This document shows positions 33,058-45,208 of a stretch of 64,000 nucleotides of DNA, piece by piece. A program made the position numbers and the translations under genes. The stretch's first letter is position 1. Every line of letters starts with the position of its first letter. Origin of the DNA: Kalaharituber pfeilii (lineage: Eukaryota; Ascomycota; Pezizomycetes; Pezizales; Pezizaceae); assembly GCA_015179045.1 (NCBI GenBank), contig WHUZ01000063.1:124001-188000 (forward strand), written 5' to 3'. The notes below the pieces were generated by a model. That model was not told the DNA's origin and did no database searches. It saw only the letters and a list, made by a program, of their open reading frames with translations.

Positions 33058-33630
33058 CGAACCAACACCTTGGCACTTCTCCCGGCACCAAGTTTCTAGT
33101 TTTAACACTCCATAACTCCCAGAATATATCTCTGATATATGTGATGAATTAATTCTCTACTAAATCAATAGTACTGATTCTGAATCTGAAGAAAATTCCA
33201 AAAAAGGTTACATCTAAGTATCTATAGTTGTATTACATCCTCTTTGTAGCATATAGCTACTAGTAATATATATCTTTTTTATGTACAGGAATGTACAGTC
33301 CTATATTGTAGATCTGGAGCTTCTACGAACCATGTATGGCAATATAGCACTGGTAGTACCATTGCCACTATTGCGTGAGCAGGTGAAGTGTTATAGCAAG
33401 TGGTATTTACTTAGAGGTACCAGAGGGGGTTATTTCACAGAGTATAGAGGTAATACAACTATAGATGCTATACTAGTAGATGTAGCCTTTTTGGAATTTT
33501 CCTTCAGATTCAGAATCAGCACTATTGATTTAGTATAGAATTAATTCATCACATATTTCAGAGATATATTGTGTGAGTTATTGAGTACTCAATTGATGCC
33601 GGAAAAGTGCCAAGGTGTTGGCTCGCTACC
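33058..33630. mobile_element. Foldback element with arms of about 185 nt
   Basis: 33058-33246 and 33440-33630 form a long imperfect inverted repeat. For example CCAACACCTTGGCACTT at 33062 pairs with AAGTGCCAAGGTGTTGG at 33605, and GATGAATTAATTCT at 33143 pairs with its complement at 33538. About 190 nt separate the arms. The open frame in the centre (33281-33538) runs into the right arm and has no recognisable domain. A transcript would fold into a long hairpin. Confidence 0.8.
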
Positions 33631-34197
33631 CAAAACGCAGCTCGTTACTACTACCGGACTGGTAACAGTTCCCATTTGTAGTTATGCACATCGCTTTAAA
33701 GCCACATATCAAAATTTTTTTTCGCAAATCACATTTTTCGCCCAATCAAGGTTGACTTACCCACACGCCTCCATGATTGCTTTTTGTGTGAAATTCAAAA
33801 CATCACATCCCCGTCTTGTATGTACTGTTATTTTTTATATTTATCCTTCCCTCAACTTGTGAAGTTTGTTAAACTAGTTTACTTACTGCCCCGGTTTCCG
33901 CTTCGGGTATGTATTAAGCATCCAAGAAAAAGAAATATATCATAGTAAAATCTTGGCTCATGCGAAAGGCATATCATCATCACAAATAGGCTAAACGAGT
34001 CACGAGGCTATAATTCAAATATCAAGGCACTAGGTTCTTTTGGTTCTGGGGACGAGGCTATTTTTGGTTACACATAGTAGTGTAGTATTCTATTCTGTAG
34101 CCTTGTGAACTACTCAGCGGTCTACAACAAATGTAACAGAACAACGGACAGAATTTGGGTAGAATTTATATAACGAGACAACAACAACAACAACAAC

Positions 34198-34235
<38 letters not shown>

Positions 34236-34362
34236 AAGAGAGGATATGATCCAGTTTTGAACCAGATATGATCTAAATCGCATTTACTTATCGTTCTTAT
34301 TTCAAATTGAGAAAGAGTGACTGGCCTCGTGACCTAGATTGACCAACCCCCTATTATTGGCG
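33631..34362. other. Intergenic with CAA/AAT microsatellite
   Basis: No gene seen. A (CAA)n run passes directly into (AAT)n at 34179-34233, just beyond the 3' end of the NLR gene. Confidence 0.7.
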
Positions 34363-37300
34363 TCAGCCCTTCAAACTAATTCTCTTCTTTCTCTCAAACT
34401 CCTCAAAAACCACTATCACCCTCTTCTCCCTCGCCCACTCCAATGGCGTCTTCCCATAAATATCACCTTCCCTAGGATCGACGTCCTTCCTGCCCATAAA
34501 CACCCTCACAACATCCTCGAGGCCGTTCTCCGCAGCCAAACTCAACGCAGTCCTGCCGTGGGTGTCTTTGCACATCGGGTCCACCCGGGGATCGTTCAGC
34601 AGCAGCTTCACGGCATCGATGTGTCCGTGCTGTGCCGCGTACGTGAGCGCGCAGCGGCCTAGCTGGTCCCTCGCATTCGGGTCGACCGACGGTATCTGCA
34701 GAAGGAGTTGGATGGCATCCACGTGGCCATACTGGGCCGCGCGGGAGAGAGCGTCGCGGCCAAAGTGGTCTTTGGCAGCGGGATCGAATCGTTCCGGAGC
34801 CTCGGCAAGGAGCGCCCGCATGAATTCGCCCTGGCCGTACTCGGCGGCTTGGGCAAAAGGCGTACGGCCGATGCAGTCGCGCACGGCGGGATCAACTTCG
34901 GGGCAAGCCAGAAGGACCCTGATGGCTTCGACGCTCCCGTACTGGGCGGCCCGGGCAAGTGGAGTCTCTCCGTCATAATCAGGGACCGCGGCTGGGTATC
35001 CCAGTTCGGGGTTCTTACTCAGTGCCTGGCCCGATCTCGAGGCTAGCTCGCGGCATTTTGTGAGCAGCATTTGCAGAATTTGAATATGCCCGAACTCGGC
35101 GGCGTCGCCCACAGGCGTCTGACCTCTAATGGAGGATCGAGCCAGGACATCTGCACCTTCGGTTAGCAGGATCTCAACGACGTCCATGAAACCCATTTGC
35201 ACCGCCCAAGAAAGAGGCGTTTGGCCATACTGCTCGTCCCGCGCATCAATTTCAACCGCTTCACGGCCATTCGTCTTCCCCCAATCTAGAAGTACTTTCA
35301 TTACGTCAATGTGCCTGCGTATGGCTGCCTGAGCAAGAGGAGTGAAGCCGCGATAGCTACGCTGGTTGATTTTTGCGCCATGCTGGAGTAGCAGCCTGAC
35401 AACCTCAGGAAAGTTCTGTGCAGCGGCTAAACTCAACGCAGAGCGCCCATCCCTCATCACACACTCTATTTTGGCCGGTGGGTTGTGCTCAAGCAAGTAT
35501 CGTACCACCTCCATCCTGCCCTCCCCCGCAGAGACCAACAGCACATTCTCACCCTCTTCGCCTTCTTTGTGCTCAACATCAGCTCCGCGCTCTACGAGGG
35601 CTTTGACGCATTCGAGATGTCCATTTCCTCCTGCCGCAATCAACGCTGAGCTCCCTGTATAATCTCGTGAGTTCGGATTTGCTCCGTACTCTAGCAACAG
35701 GTGCACAATTGCCACATGTCCATTCTCTGCAGCATGGAATAATGGCGTCCGACCCTGTTGAGTGGACTTCTTGTCGACAAGAGCGCCATGCTCCAGGAGG
35801 ACCTCAACAACCTCCAGATAGCCTGAAGCAGCTGCCCGACATAAAGGCGTATTCCCACTTTTATAATCCCGGTCATCTGGGTTTACCTTCTCGTCAATCA
35901 GAAGTTTGACAATGTCCTTGTAGCCGCCTCTGGCGGCATGATAGAGTGGCGATAAATTTGTCATGCCCTGGTAACTCTTCTTCAGACGATCGCGATATTT
36001 CGTGAGCAATAGCCTGACTATCTCTTCGTGGCCTCCTTCACAGGCGGAGATAAGAGCATTATCGCCAGAAAAGTCAATCTCATGCGTCTTGAAGTCATCA
36101 CGAGCGAGTAGCATCTCCACAATCTCTTTGTCCCCGCCTTGAGCAGCGAGTGAGAGCATTGTCTGCCCTGCAGAATCGCGAACATTTATCGCGGAAGTGC
36201 CCTTATTTTTAGTTTCTCTCTTGAGCAGCTCCGGTAACCCAAACAAACCCGCGAGCACAATCAAATTTCGCGCTTGACTATGATATGCCCGAATTTGCTT
36301 TTGATGACAAAGCCACTGAGCAAAGAGGTCTGCACCGTACAGCGCTGCACGAAGGATTTGAATGGTGGAAGCAACATAGGACTCCTTGCGAAAGAAGGAG
36401 AGGATAAGGTCCTGCATTTTAATTTCAGAAGCGGCTTTGATGTGCTTACTCCAGTTACACGCAGCGTACTTGATCAGCGCATATTGCTCGAGTCGATTGC
36501 GAAGTGCATCTTCGTCAGTGCAGCAATTCTCTAGTCCCTCAAATAACAGGTACTGGGTACAAATTAACGCCATCTCCTGGTGGCCACTTGGGAACATACG
36601 GTCACGGTTCTGATCGAAATACTCCTGCACTGTATAGTGAACCAGGCGCACTTGGCCCACATTATCCACAGTGACGAGCCCTGCACACACTTGAACGATG
36701 CACTCGGGTTCAACCATGCCCTCAACAAGATCCTGAAGATGCCGAGATTCAGTGTCTATAGCAAGTGCATGCTGTAGCTCCTGTGTGGTAAGGGGAGTGA
36801 ACGCAAATACAATGAAATACAAGGACCGCATCGCAAGATCGCGATCATCTGGACCCATTGAGGATATTCGCTCCAAGGCAAGGTCATAAATTGATGTGAG
36901 AGAATCCGGGAGGCACTCTAACGCTTTTCGAATATTCCTAATGGAGGTTTTTGTAGCGACGGACTCCATATGGAGTTTTGCGAGCAGAAACCTATATCAA
37001 ATAATCTTTCTTAGAAACACTTTGCTATCCAGCTTTGGCTATGATCCTAAACTTACATTCCCTCTGCTTTCCGCACAATAGTATCAATAATTTCAAGTAT
37101 CAAAGCTGGTTCCTTCTTCATGTGCATTTGCAGCCGAACATTTTTTTCGAACTCGGCTCTGAGGTACGTTCTAATATCTTCTTCCCGAGCTTGAATCTCA
37201 ATTTTTGCTGCATTCTTGAATAGCTTGCTAATAGTCCCTGTCTCCCGCGACGTCACTAGTAACTTGAGTACACAGCCCCAATCCGTAACCCGTTGCTGTA

Positions 37301-39054
37301 ATCTAAATAGTTCACCCATTAACTCCTGTGGGTCCGCATACTCATCCAATGCATCGACAATGATGAAAGTTTTCGAACAGCGGTGCAAAAGAGATGCAAG
37401 GGCGTCGATGAACACTCGTTGCGGACGACTGCGCTGCAGCAGGCCGTGTTTCTCGTACAGCTTGACGAGCTCCTTAGGCATCTTCTTGCTAGCCAGCTGA
37501 GACAGGAGAGCCCCTACCAGATTGACCAATGTTTGTTGCTCCCGATCCTTGTAGTTACAATAAATGAACCCAACTCCGATCTTGTCATCTTTCTCATAGG
37601 TGGTCCACAGATGATTTACAATCAAGGAGCTGTTGAACAGATCTTCCCCCAATATATAAGGAGAATTAAGAGATGTTAATACTTCATTCTTCCAATAGGT
37701 GGCAGGTGTGCTCCTTCATATAATTCTCGAGCTTTCCAGAATTTATAGGGAAATAGGTGAACTTACGCAAATACAGTCTTGCCGGCACCGGCTATATATT
37801 GCACAATCATGTCATTAGCACCACGGATTTTCAAGCTTTCCGTTACATAAGAATAAGCTCATTCGACTGGTAGGAGATGGAATCCATGAACTTACGAATG
37901 CCGGGACAGAATAACAAATTCCCTTGACCAAAATGCCATTCCCGGAACAACGTGTGATCCAATAACCAGTCGCCCGTGCCCACCTGCCAGGTATTCAAGA
38001 TTCTGTGATGGCTTTCCCATAGATTAAGAGGGGATAGCCAGTGCATTATGCGTGCCTCCTCCAACTTCTCCAAATCTATTTAATTGTCCAGTGGTGAAAG
38101 GTCAGTTGAAAGCTTGCAGGGGTTGACGAAAATTTTGACTGTGAGCAGTAAAGTCTAATCCAGAGAGGCAACTTAGTCTATCACTTACTACTATTGGACG
38201 TCTGTACCGTGCGTATGCTAGATTTGACATCGTGAAGAATTTCTTTTGACTGTTTAACCTGGTACTGAATTTCTAGTACCCGTTTATTGAGTACCTCTGA
38301 CCGTTTATTGAGTACCTCTGACCGTTTATTGAGTACCTCTGATAAAGCGCTAGGGGGGGTTTAAAGAGTTCGGGGATCTTATGATTAGCGCATGAACTCG
38401 ATTATCTCTATTTAGTCGTACAAAAGTTCCAGCCTCCCCTCCATAGCTCCGACAGGAACACAACTGTGACAGAGCACCCATATAGCAACAATATTGATTG
38501 CCAGGCATATTTAACGGTATATTGACCAAGGGATACACTTACATGTGATCGTCAGCTAAAGCAAGTTGAACCCATTGTTTATATCGATCCAGATTTACTG
38601 CTATTTTGTAAACCTCATCGGCTGTGAATGGCCAAAATACAACCCCGGGTGTTGAAGTCCACTTCTTACGCAGCTTATTTAACCAGGAATTTCTGCGACC
38701 TGCACCCCCCAGCTGCTTAGGGCTATTCATTGTGTCCTCGATTCCCGGTTGATGCGTATCGAAAGATATTTCTCGATGCCTCATGCGACTCAGCATCTCT
38801 TCCAACAAGGTCTGAATCTGCGCAATTGGTCCATCAGGCAGACTCAAAATTTGCGTACACTCTGCCCAACCTTTGATTTTCCGCTCTTGTATTCGCATAC
38901 GCAAGATCTCCAGCATCGCTTGCATATTTTGCAGTTCGTGCAACATGTCCGTGGCCTCCCTTTTTGCATATTTGACTCTATTGAGATATCCTATTAACTT
39001 TCCAGCGACATCAACTAAAGCCATGATGCTTGCTGCCAGCCCAACTGCCTCCAT
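34363..39054 (-). CDS. NLR: Helo-like N-terminus, NACHT, 17 ankyrin repeats (1359 aa)
   Basis: Six exons join in frame: 39054-38543, 38349-38189, 38075-37896, 37791-37767, 37629-37057, 36991-34363. The N-terminus MEAVGLAASIMALVDVAGKL matches the fungal STAND N-terminal (Helo-like) domain. Residues 174-194 are three exact copies of SEVLNKR in a helical linker. The NACHT domain follows, with LFCPGIPGAGKTVFA (Walker A, about 280-293; the GAGKT core comes from a 25-nt exon) and FIIVDALDEY (Walker B, about 381-390). The usual winged-helix region comes next, with the LVHYTVQEYF motif at about 600. About 17 ankyrin repeats run from 740 to 1355 (GRTPL/AAxxGH/LLL pattern), many closely alike. Such proteins are viewed as fungal innate-immunity or heterokaryon-incompatibility sensors whose repeat domain binds a trigger and whose N-terminus signals cell death. 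No break is visible. Confidence 0.93.
38276..38345 (-). repeat. In-frame 21-bp tandem repeat in the NLR linker exon
   Basis: Three copies of a 21-bp unit (plus strand CCGTTTATTGAGTACCTCTGA), each encoding SEVLNKR. The units are identical at DNA level except at the outer edge, so copy number probably varies between strains. Confidence 0.9.
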
Positions 39055-40644
39055 ATTAGGTTTCCGGTATTGTATAAAAATCGCTTAACCTTCTTCTAGT
39101 AAAGCGCAGGAGATCGAGGGTAGGTAAATTTGAGGAAATAAGGCTGCCGCGTTGTACACTTAAGTGACTCTGTGAGCCTCCAGGTTGTGGAGAATTTCTT
39201 GGAGTGGCACAATGCATTATTAAATATGAGACATAAAAAATTAGCAACCCCTGTTTGTCATGCAGTGTGGCGTGCAACCCCACGGTCGGAGTCAGACAAA
39301 ACATGAATTATCGAAAAATAGGATAGCAGAAGGTCAGTTACCGTTTTTGTTGAACGTTGCCCAACGTTGTTAAATTGAAGGAGTTCAATATCCCTGATCA
39401 TGCAAGCTTCGGCATCTGGTTATCAACCAGAGTATTGGTACATGACATGCATGCTCCGTGATCCTCAGAGGGCTGATTCCAGGATCTAGATACGAGCAAT
39501 GTTGATGTTGGAACCGATTCTGACCTATTACCCGTGGGTCGTTTTGTACCCGGTCGGGCTGCTCCAGTGACATCGTAATTTCGCATCTGATGGCCTATAT
39601 AAATAGATATCTGCCTAGGTAGTGGTTTGCTAAGGAAAAAGCTTTATTGGTGAGAGGAAACGCAGAGCATCTGAGCTTAGGATATCGCATGAGTTATGGC
39701 TAGGAAAACTCCCCTCACAATGTTCGGTCCACCCAATGCTCACTTTAAATTTAGTATAAAGTCCTCCAGCAGCAGTTGGAGATAAATAGACAACAAAAGA
39801 AAAACAATTTTCGCTATAAATCACCCTCATTTGTCGCTCACCACGGTTGTTGGAGCTCCTCTGTATTCAACCACTTTCACCTGACACACCCATATGAGGG
39901 CAATAGGCTTCGTTTCCAGGGGCACAATAGTGGTGGATACCCAACATTTTACTTGACTATACAGGGGGTGACCGGCCATATAAAAGTATTTGTGAGAGAC
40001 TCCCTATCTTGCGTATTACATTCCACGGTTTCGTGCAGCGGGCGGTTCGATAGGAGTCCCCAACCCTCTTAATGACCTTTCTCAGCTACTAGTACAGCAG
40101 GAGACATATAGAGCAACATACTCCGAATCCCTTTCTCATTGAACCCTCTAACCGACTCAGCTTGATACGCTCTGCATGCGATATGGCGGCCTGAAGGAAA
40201 CCCGCTCACGCAACAGCAATCAACACTGCAGGAAAGCCGCAATACCAATACCTCACAATACAGCGTCCTGGATCGGAGTAATAGCCTGGACCCGCGGCTC
40301 AACATACCACGAAAACTGCGTTAGAGCCCGAGCGGAGGAGACTTCCGCCTTCCGCCTTCCGCCTTCCGCCATCCACCAAGCAACTATTTTTCGTGCCCCT
40401 ACAGCGATTATCCTGTCATTTAGAGAAATGTGAAACTCTCAGTGGTTCCAGACTGACACTCAGTATAAACTCCAGAAAATATATTTACACCACATGTTGA
40501 TGTGATATCCTACAGGCCGAGTATTACTGGCACCATACTATACCCAGGTATCTACAATCATGGAGTGAGTAATATATGCTGTGCCCCAGATCGGGTATTA
40601 CTCACAATATATTGTTTTTGTTTTTGTTTTTGTTTGGTTCAGTA

Positions 40645-40675
40645 CTAATATGCGGCTCTGCTGAACTATGACGAG
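40645..40675 (-). repeat. Decayed type-1 hairpin
   Basis: The minus strand reads CTCGTCATAGTTCAGCAGAG then CCGCATATTAG. The position of the outer arms is kept, but the inner stem is degraded. A T-rich tract on its left is the former poly(A). Confidence 0.5.
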
Positions 40676-41114
40676 AGCTACTGAGTTGCTACTTACGAGA
40701 AGATAGAAACAAGGAATGTACACGACTCATATCCCAGGACCTTCATTTTTCCTGCAGGGCCCCTGTTACGGCTGCTACGAACTCCCTTACTCTGTCCACT
40801 TCTCCCGCCTTTGGTATTGGCCACCTCCTGAGCCCTTCCCACGCTGGGGTCGTCGGTCCCTGCCGTCCTTTAGATAGATATATGACGACACTCTAGGTTC
40901 AGTCTACATTTTATGTTGGGTGTACCTATATAGTAGAGTTATATAATTTTTCCAATCTGGCTATAGTGCGTACACTAATCATTAGGCAAGCTGTTTAGCT
41001 CAACACCTTTTTCCACTTGAACGGTGGGCACTGGACCGGGCACTGAGCCGGACACTTGGAATGGACTAAAATTACCAGAACTACGTCACAGGATATCCTG
41101 TGACCACCTGTTTT

Positions 41115-41178
41115 CCCTTGCCATAGGCTGGTAGCCTGTACGCGGGGTTATGTGACCAAAAACAAACAAAAAACCGGT
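41115..41178 (+). repeat. Type-2 hairpin unit with A-rich tail
   Basis: CCCTTGCCATAGGCTGGTAG then CCTGTACGCGGGGTTATGTG, followed by ACCAAAAACAAACAAAAAA. The outer stem is CCTTGC/GCGGGG with two G-U pairs; the inner stem AGGCT/AGCCT surrounds GGT. No LINE body precedes it. No target duplication is recognisable. Confidence 0.75.
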
Positions 41179-42142
41179 ATACAACGGTATGGGAAGTTCA
41201 CTCCACAAAGGGGGCTACGTACACCATGGAGTGATTCACACCCTACGCTTATCAAATGGAGCTTAAGACTACTTAATCAAGATGCTTGCGTACTCTTATG
41301 ATCTCTGCATGCTGTGACGCAATATTTATTATCGATGATTCAGAAATAGCAAGTATATGATTGATTATGGGCAGACAAGCGTTCGCTATCCCACTACTAT
41401 CAAATTTGTCATAGCCTCAATTTGGCCTTCGGAAAAAAAATAATAAAAATTAATAGAGTCCCGCAGGGACATTTTGCCGTGCCCAAACCGGCACTAGGCG
41501 AAACCACGGGCATGACTCCCTATGAGCTGATGACGACTACTTCGCTTTTTTATTCTTCCTTGTAACACCTTTTCTCACCCACTTTTTTCCTTTTCTTTCC
41601 CAAGTGTGTGTGCATCTGCAAAAAGTGTAAACCTAGAAAGTAGCATTGTCTCCATATATGCCTCTATGGTAAAGAACTGACATTTCTGACCGCTTGGCTA
41701 GTGTGAGCAAATTTAGACTAGAAGTGGGTTGCCTTCTAACTTAAATAGGCACCTTGGCATTGTCCCCATATACGTACGTAACATAAGGCCTAAGCTTGGC
41801 GCTTATCAACTCCACCAATCTTTTCTCAAATAAAAATTGGAATTCACAGATTTGTTCAGCGCTCGAAAAGCAACAAATCTATCATATAATCATTAAAGTC
41901 AGAGTGGATTTGGTGTTGAGTTAGAAAATTCTGGTGGGCGGTTATGCCATCACCCCTATGCTTGTATGGAGCTATTCCATAACCAACCAAACTATCGCCA
42001 CTAACCACCACGACACCAACCTATCGCGACAACTACTACCACCTCCACTACCACCTCCACCTACCACCTCCACCACCACTACCACCTCCTCCTTCACCAG
42101 AAGAACAGCAACACCCACTACATTCTTTTACTGCCCCCAAGA

Positions 42143-43744
42143 ATGGTCGCCGACAAAAAACCAAAATTCACCGAAGACCTCCTCGGAGACGATCCCGTCA
42201 GCGCCGCTGGCTCCACCACGGCAGGGCCGTCAACATCGTCCGCCACAGCGCCATTTGGCCTCCCTCCTTCGCCTCCTCCTGTAGACGAGCTCCTCCCAAC
42301 CTACACAGAAGTCGCCACTGGCAGCAGCTCGCTCGTTCCCACTGGCCCACTTGTCCCCTCTGCCACCGCCGCCGCCGGTGGCGACTCCAGCACCCTCCTA
42401 CCACCAAGCTACTCCATCTACACACCCAAAACTAGCTCCCACTACCTCAACCAACACGTCATCTCGTACGACTCGCACATCAACACCTCTCCCGAAGCCC
42501 TTTACCAGTTCCTGCTCGTCGAAAACCAGCAGCCGCCACGCCAGTACGTGCAGATTCGCGGGTCCCACGAGGTCCGGCACACCCACTGGGAGCGCGACAG
42601 TGAAGGCAGGAGCAGGACCCGCACCGAGTCACGGTCCGTCACCGACTTTGAATTCAAGATCGACTTGACGTCAGGGCTATGGCCGCTTGTGCAGGCGGAC
42701 GTCGGCCTCTCGCAGGAGGTGAAGGGCAGGTTAGAAGTGCTGCCTGATGACCAGCGGGTTTATAGAGGCGGTAGAGTCAAGGCTCGGTGGTCACCGCCGA
42801 AAAACCGGGGCAAGAAGAACGGAGGGTGCGCGGGGCGGAGAAGGCGCCGGCGGTTGCAGCAACAGCAGCAGCAGGAAGAAGGGGGACTGGATTCCGAGCA
42901 GCTCGATGACAACTCCGCCCCGTTGCTCGGCCCGGAGGAACACACCGACAACGTCGATCACCCAACCGTGATCCCCGACAGTGCTGTCCCGGTCCGCGAG
43001 TGGGCAGAGCGCTACTGCCGCCTCCCAACCACTTGCAAAGAATTCATCCTCCGCAAACCCGTCACCAACCTTGACCAAAACCTCCTTACCAAACTAATTA
43101 CCAACGCCGTCCGCGACACCGGCTACCGCGGCTCCGTCTACGTCTCCTTCCCAAAGACCCATCACAAAGTCGCCATCTACCCCGACACGTGGCTCGCGCG
43201 CACCCGCCAAAACCCGTGGGTGCGCTGGTTCTTCTACCTCACATTCCTCTGGATCATCTCGTGGCCGATCCTGTACCTTGCCACACGCAAGTTCCACATC
43301 GTCGTCTCAGAGTGGGAGTGGGGCTTCGTGCGGGAACGGAGGACGGTGCAGTTGGAGGGAGGTGGAACGCAAGAGGTGAGCATGCCCGTGCCGGAAGAAA
43401 GTGAGAGGGTCTGGGCGGGCCTATGGAAGGGAGCTGTGAAGATGGCCGCGTGGCGCAAGCGGCACGACGGTAAGTGTTTGGACGAGGCGGAGAGGTTGGA
43501 GGGGATGGACTGGGAAGCGAGGATGGAGGAGGCAATGCTGGGGGGCAGGACAGCTGGCAGGGGCGCGGCGGAAAGTGGAGGGCTTCTTAGCGCGGTGAGA
43601 GGGGTGTTCGTGACTGCCAGCAACAGCGGGGGCGGCAGTGGGAGTCGAAGCGGGAGCGGAAGCTGGTGCGTGCGATTCGGAGCAGGAGCCGGCGGTAACG
43701 GCGGCGCATACGGCGAGACTTGGGGCGCAGACGAGGACTGGTGA
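42143..43744 (+). CDS. Conserved-type fungal membrane protein with PY motifs
   Basis: A single 533-residue frame with a good start context (CAAGAATGG). The N-terminal 100 residues are Ser/Pro/Thr-rich and contain LPTY (51-54) and PPSY (87-90), PY-type motifs that WW domains of Rsp5/NEDD4 ligases recognise. A middle domain (about 100-240, HVISYDSHINTSPEALYQFL) is followed by a basic, Gln-rich linker. After a second globular part comes one strongly hydrophobic span, WFFYLTFLWIISWPILYLAT (about 362-381), probably a membrane anchor. The C-terminus is Gly/Ser-rich. I recall similar fungal proteins being loosely labelled ABC transporter protein, but no ABC motif is present here. A role in ubiquitin-dependent membrane trafficking is inference from the PY motifs only. 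Confidence 0.75.
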   Translation: MVADKKPKFTEDLLGDDPVSAAGSTTAGPSTSSATAPFGLPPSPPPVDELLPTYTEVATGSSSLVPTGPLVPSATAAAGGDSSTLLPPSYSIYTPKTSSHYLNQHVISYDSHINTSPEALYQFLLVENQQPPRQYVQIRGSHEVRHTHWERDSEGRSRTRTESRSVTDFEFKIDLTSGLWPLVQADVGLSQEVKGRLEVLPDDQRVYRGGRVKARWSPPKNRGKKNGGCAGRRRRRRLQQQQQQEEGGLDSEQLDDNSAPLLGPEEHTDNVDHPTVIPDSAVPVREWAERYCRLPTTCKEFILRKPVTNLDQNLLTKLITNAVRDTGYRGSVYVSFPKTHHKVAIYPDTWLARTRQNPWVRWFFYLTFLWIISWPILYLATRKFHIVVSEWEWGFVRERRTVQLEGGGTQEVSMPVPEESERVWAGLWKGAVKMAAWRKRHDGKCLDEAERLEGMDWEARMEEAMLGGRTAGRGAAESGGLLSAVRGVFVTASNSGGGSGSRSGSGSWCVRFGAGAGGNGGAYGETWGADEDW

Positions 43745-44799
43745 AGAGAAGGCCGCATGTATTAATTATCAAAGGCTCGCAGTGTAAACTGTGGTTTTTC
43801 TTTTTCTCCTTTCTCTCCACCGAATTCGAAACCCCAACTGTGTATTTATATACAATACATATATCAAACATATACCCTCATCTATATTACGTCCCACGGT
43901 CAGTGGGAGGAAAGGAACAAATCTCCACGGCCAGTGGAGGTGGAAAGATCTCACGGTCAATTAGAAGAAAAGAAGAGTGAAGTAAATCTATTGCTGTTGA
44001 AGTAGGAAGAGAGCGAGAGAAGCCCGTCGGGCCGAAGGAAACCAGACCTGTCCCTCCTCCTTCCTGGGCGACTCCCCAATCCGACAGTCATCCCCCATGT
44101 TCCCCGTGATCCTCCAATCTCCTACATGCTTGAGAACTCAGCCCAGCAGCCCACATGTATGTAGTACATGACAATCTCGTCCTCAAACTGCTTTCCGCTT
44201 TTCATTTTTCCCAAGTTTCTTCCTCCTCCCTCCGTCCTTCCCCTTGATTTTTCTGACCTTAAAAACGAATTGGATAAAATCTCATGAAAATGATCAATAA
44301 AAATATTCCTCCAATGTGACTAAGTATCTGTCTTGCAATTATTATCTCAATGATCAAGGCGCTCGTACGCCTTGCTGTTTGCTCATCAAGGGACAAAGAG
44401 AAAAATTAACTTGTTCCTCCTGGAACATTTACCCTTCACTCTTCACTCTTGAGTCGACAAAATTTAATGTTCATTCCACAGGGAGACGAACTTACGGTCA
44501 CATCATCTTCTACTCGTGTCTAATCCATAACGCTTGCTGCGACGATGACTTGACATTGACTGCTATGGTAACATGGCTTTGTCCAATAAGCTCCCCAATA
44601 CTTCCTGTATCAGGGTAGTGTGAGAGGGGCGGTGGAGTTGATACATGTCAAATCAATTGTTGCAGCACTTCTTCTATTCATGGGATAGCAGGCGGGGAGC
44701 GCTACGAAGGGTTAGGAGCGTGTGACTGTGGGTTTCTATTTAATCATCATGTACGTACGAGTCCACAGATTAAAACGTATTGGCACTGGTTGAGAGGGG
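43745..44799. other. Intergenic, no gene seen
   Basis: Contains short repeated CCCACGGTCAGTGGAGG-like units (43894-43960). The frame at 44316-44618 has no recognisable features. Confidence 0.5.
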
Positions 44800-45208
44800 C
44801 TACAATTTTCTAAAGCTTGTAGCCAACACTCGTGATAGGAGGGGCGCGGATATGATAGGCATGTAGTTTCCCCCACGTTCCGTAGTATTTAATTTTATCT
44901 TCTCGAGCGAGGTTTGCCGTAGAACGTTAAAGCTCGGGAGCAGCAACCACATACCAGCACCCAAGACCTCAACCAGCCTCCTTAGTTTTTTGCCAATTAG
45001 CAGATATCTCTGCATAGTCTTCACCTCCAGCACTTGCTTCTCTGCTAATTCGTTAATAGACGTCGCACTAAGTATGTCTCGCCGCACCACGTACCACTGA
45101 TGAGCCAGAGAAAGCTCTCCCAGGTCACGGGCCCAATCCAGTGGTGTGTCCAGCCAGTACTCCTCAATATATGCAGCCAGGTCATTGTTCGACATGTCCC
45201 ACTTTCTG
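44800..45208 (-). CDS. Hypothetical protein fragment
   Basis: The minus-strand frame ends at 44800 and is open upstream to a good acceptor (TCTATTCCAG, exon from about 45208). It reads KWDMSNNDLAAYIEEYWLDT, PLDWARDLGELSLAHQWYVV and onward for about 135 residues. Composition is protein-like, but I do not recognise a family. No upstream exon could be fixed, so it may be the last exon of a gene or a remnant. Confidence 0.3.

Larger units (their letters stand above)
39055..42142. other. Intergenic with repeat remnants
   Basis: No gene recognised. It holds the hairpin remnants annotated at 40645 and 41115, and a CCGCCTT tandem run at 40347-40370. Directly upstream of the next gene is an ACCTCC/ACCACC-rich leader (42030-42095). 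Confidence 0.5.

Noticed and set aside
42147..43758. Several antisense and shifted frames over the PY-motif gene
   Set aside because: Shadows of a GC-rich coding region; the sense frame has a good start context and protein-like composition.
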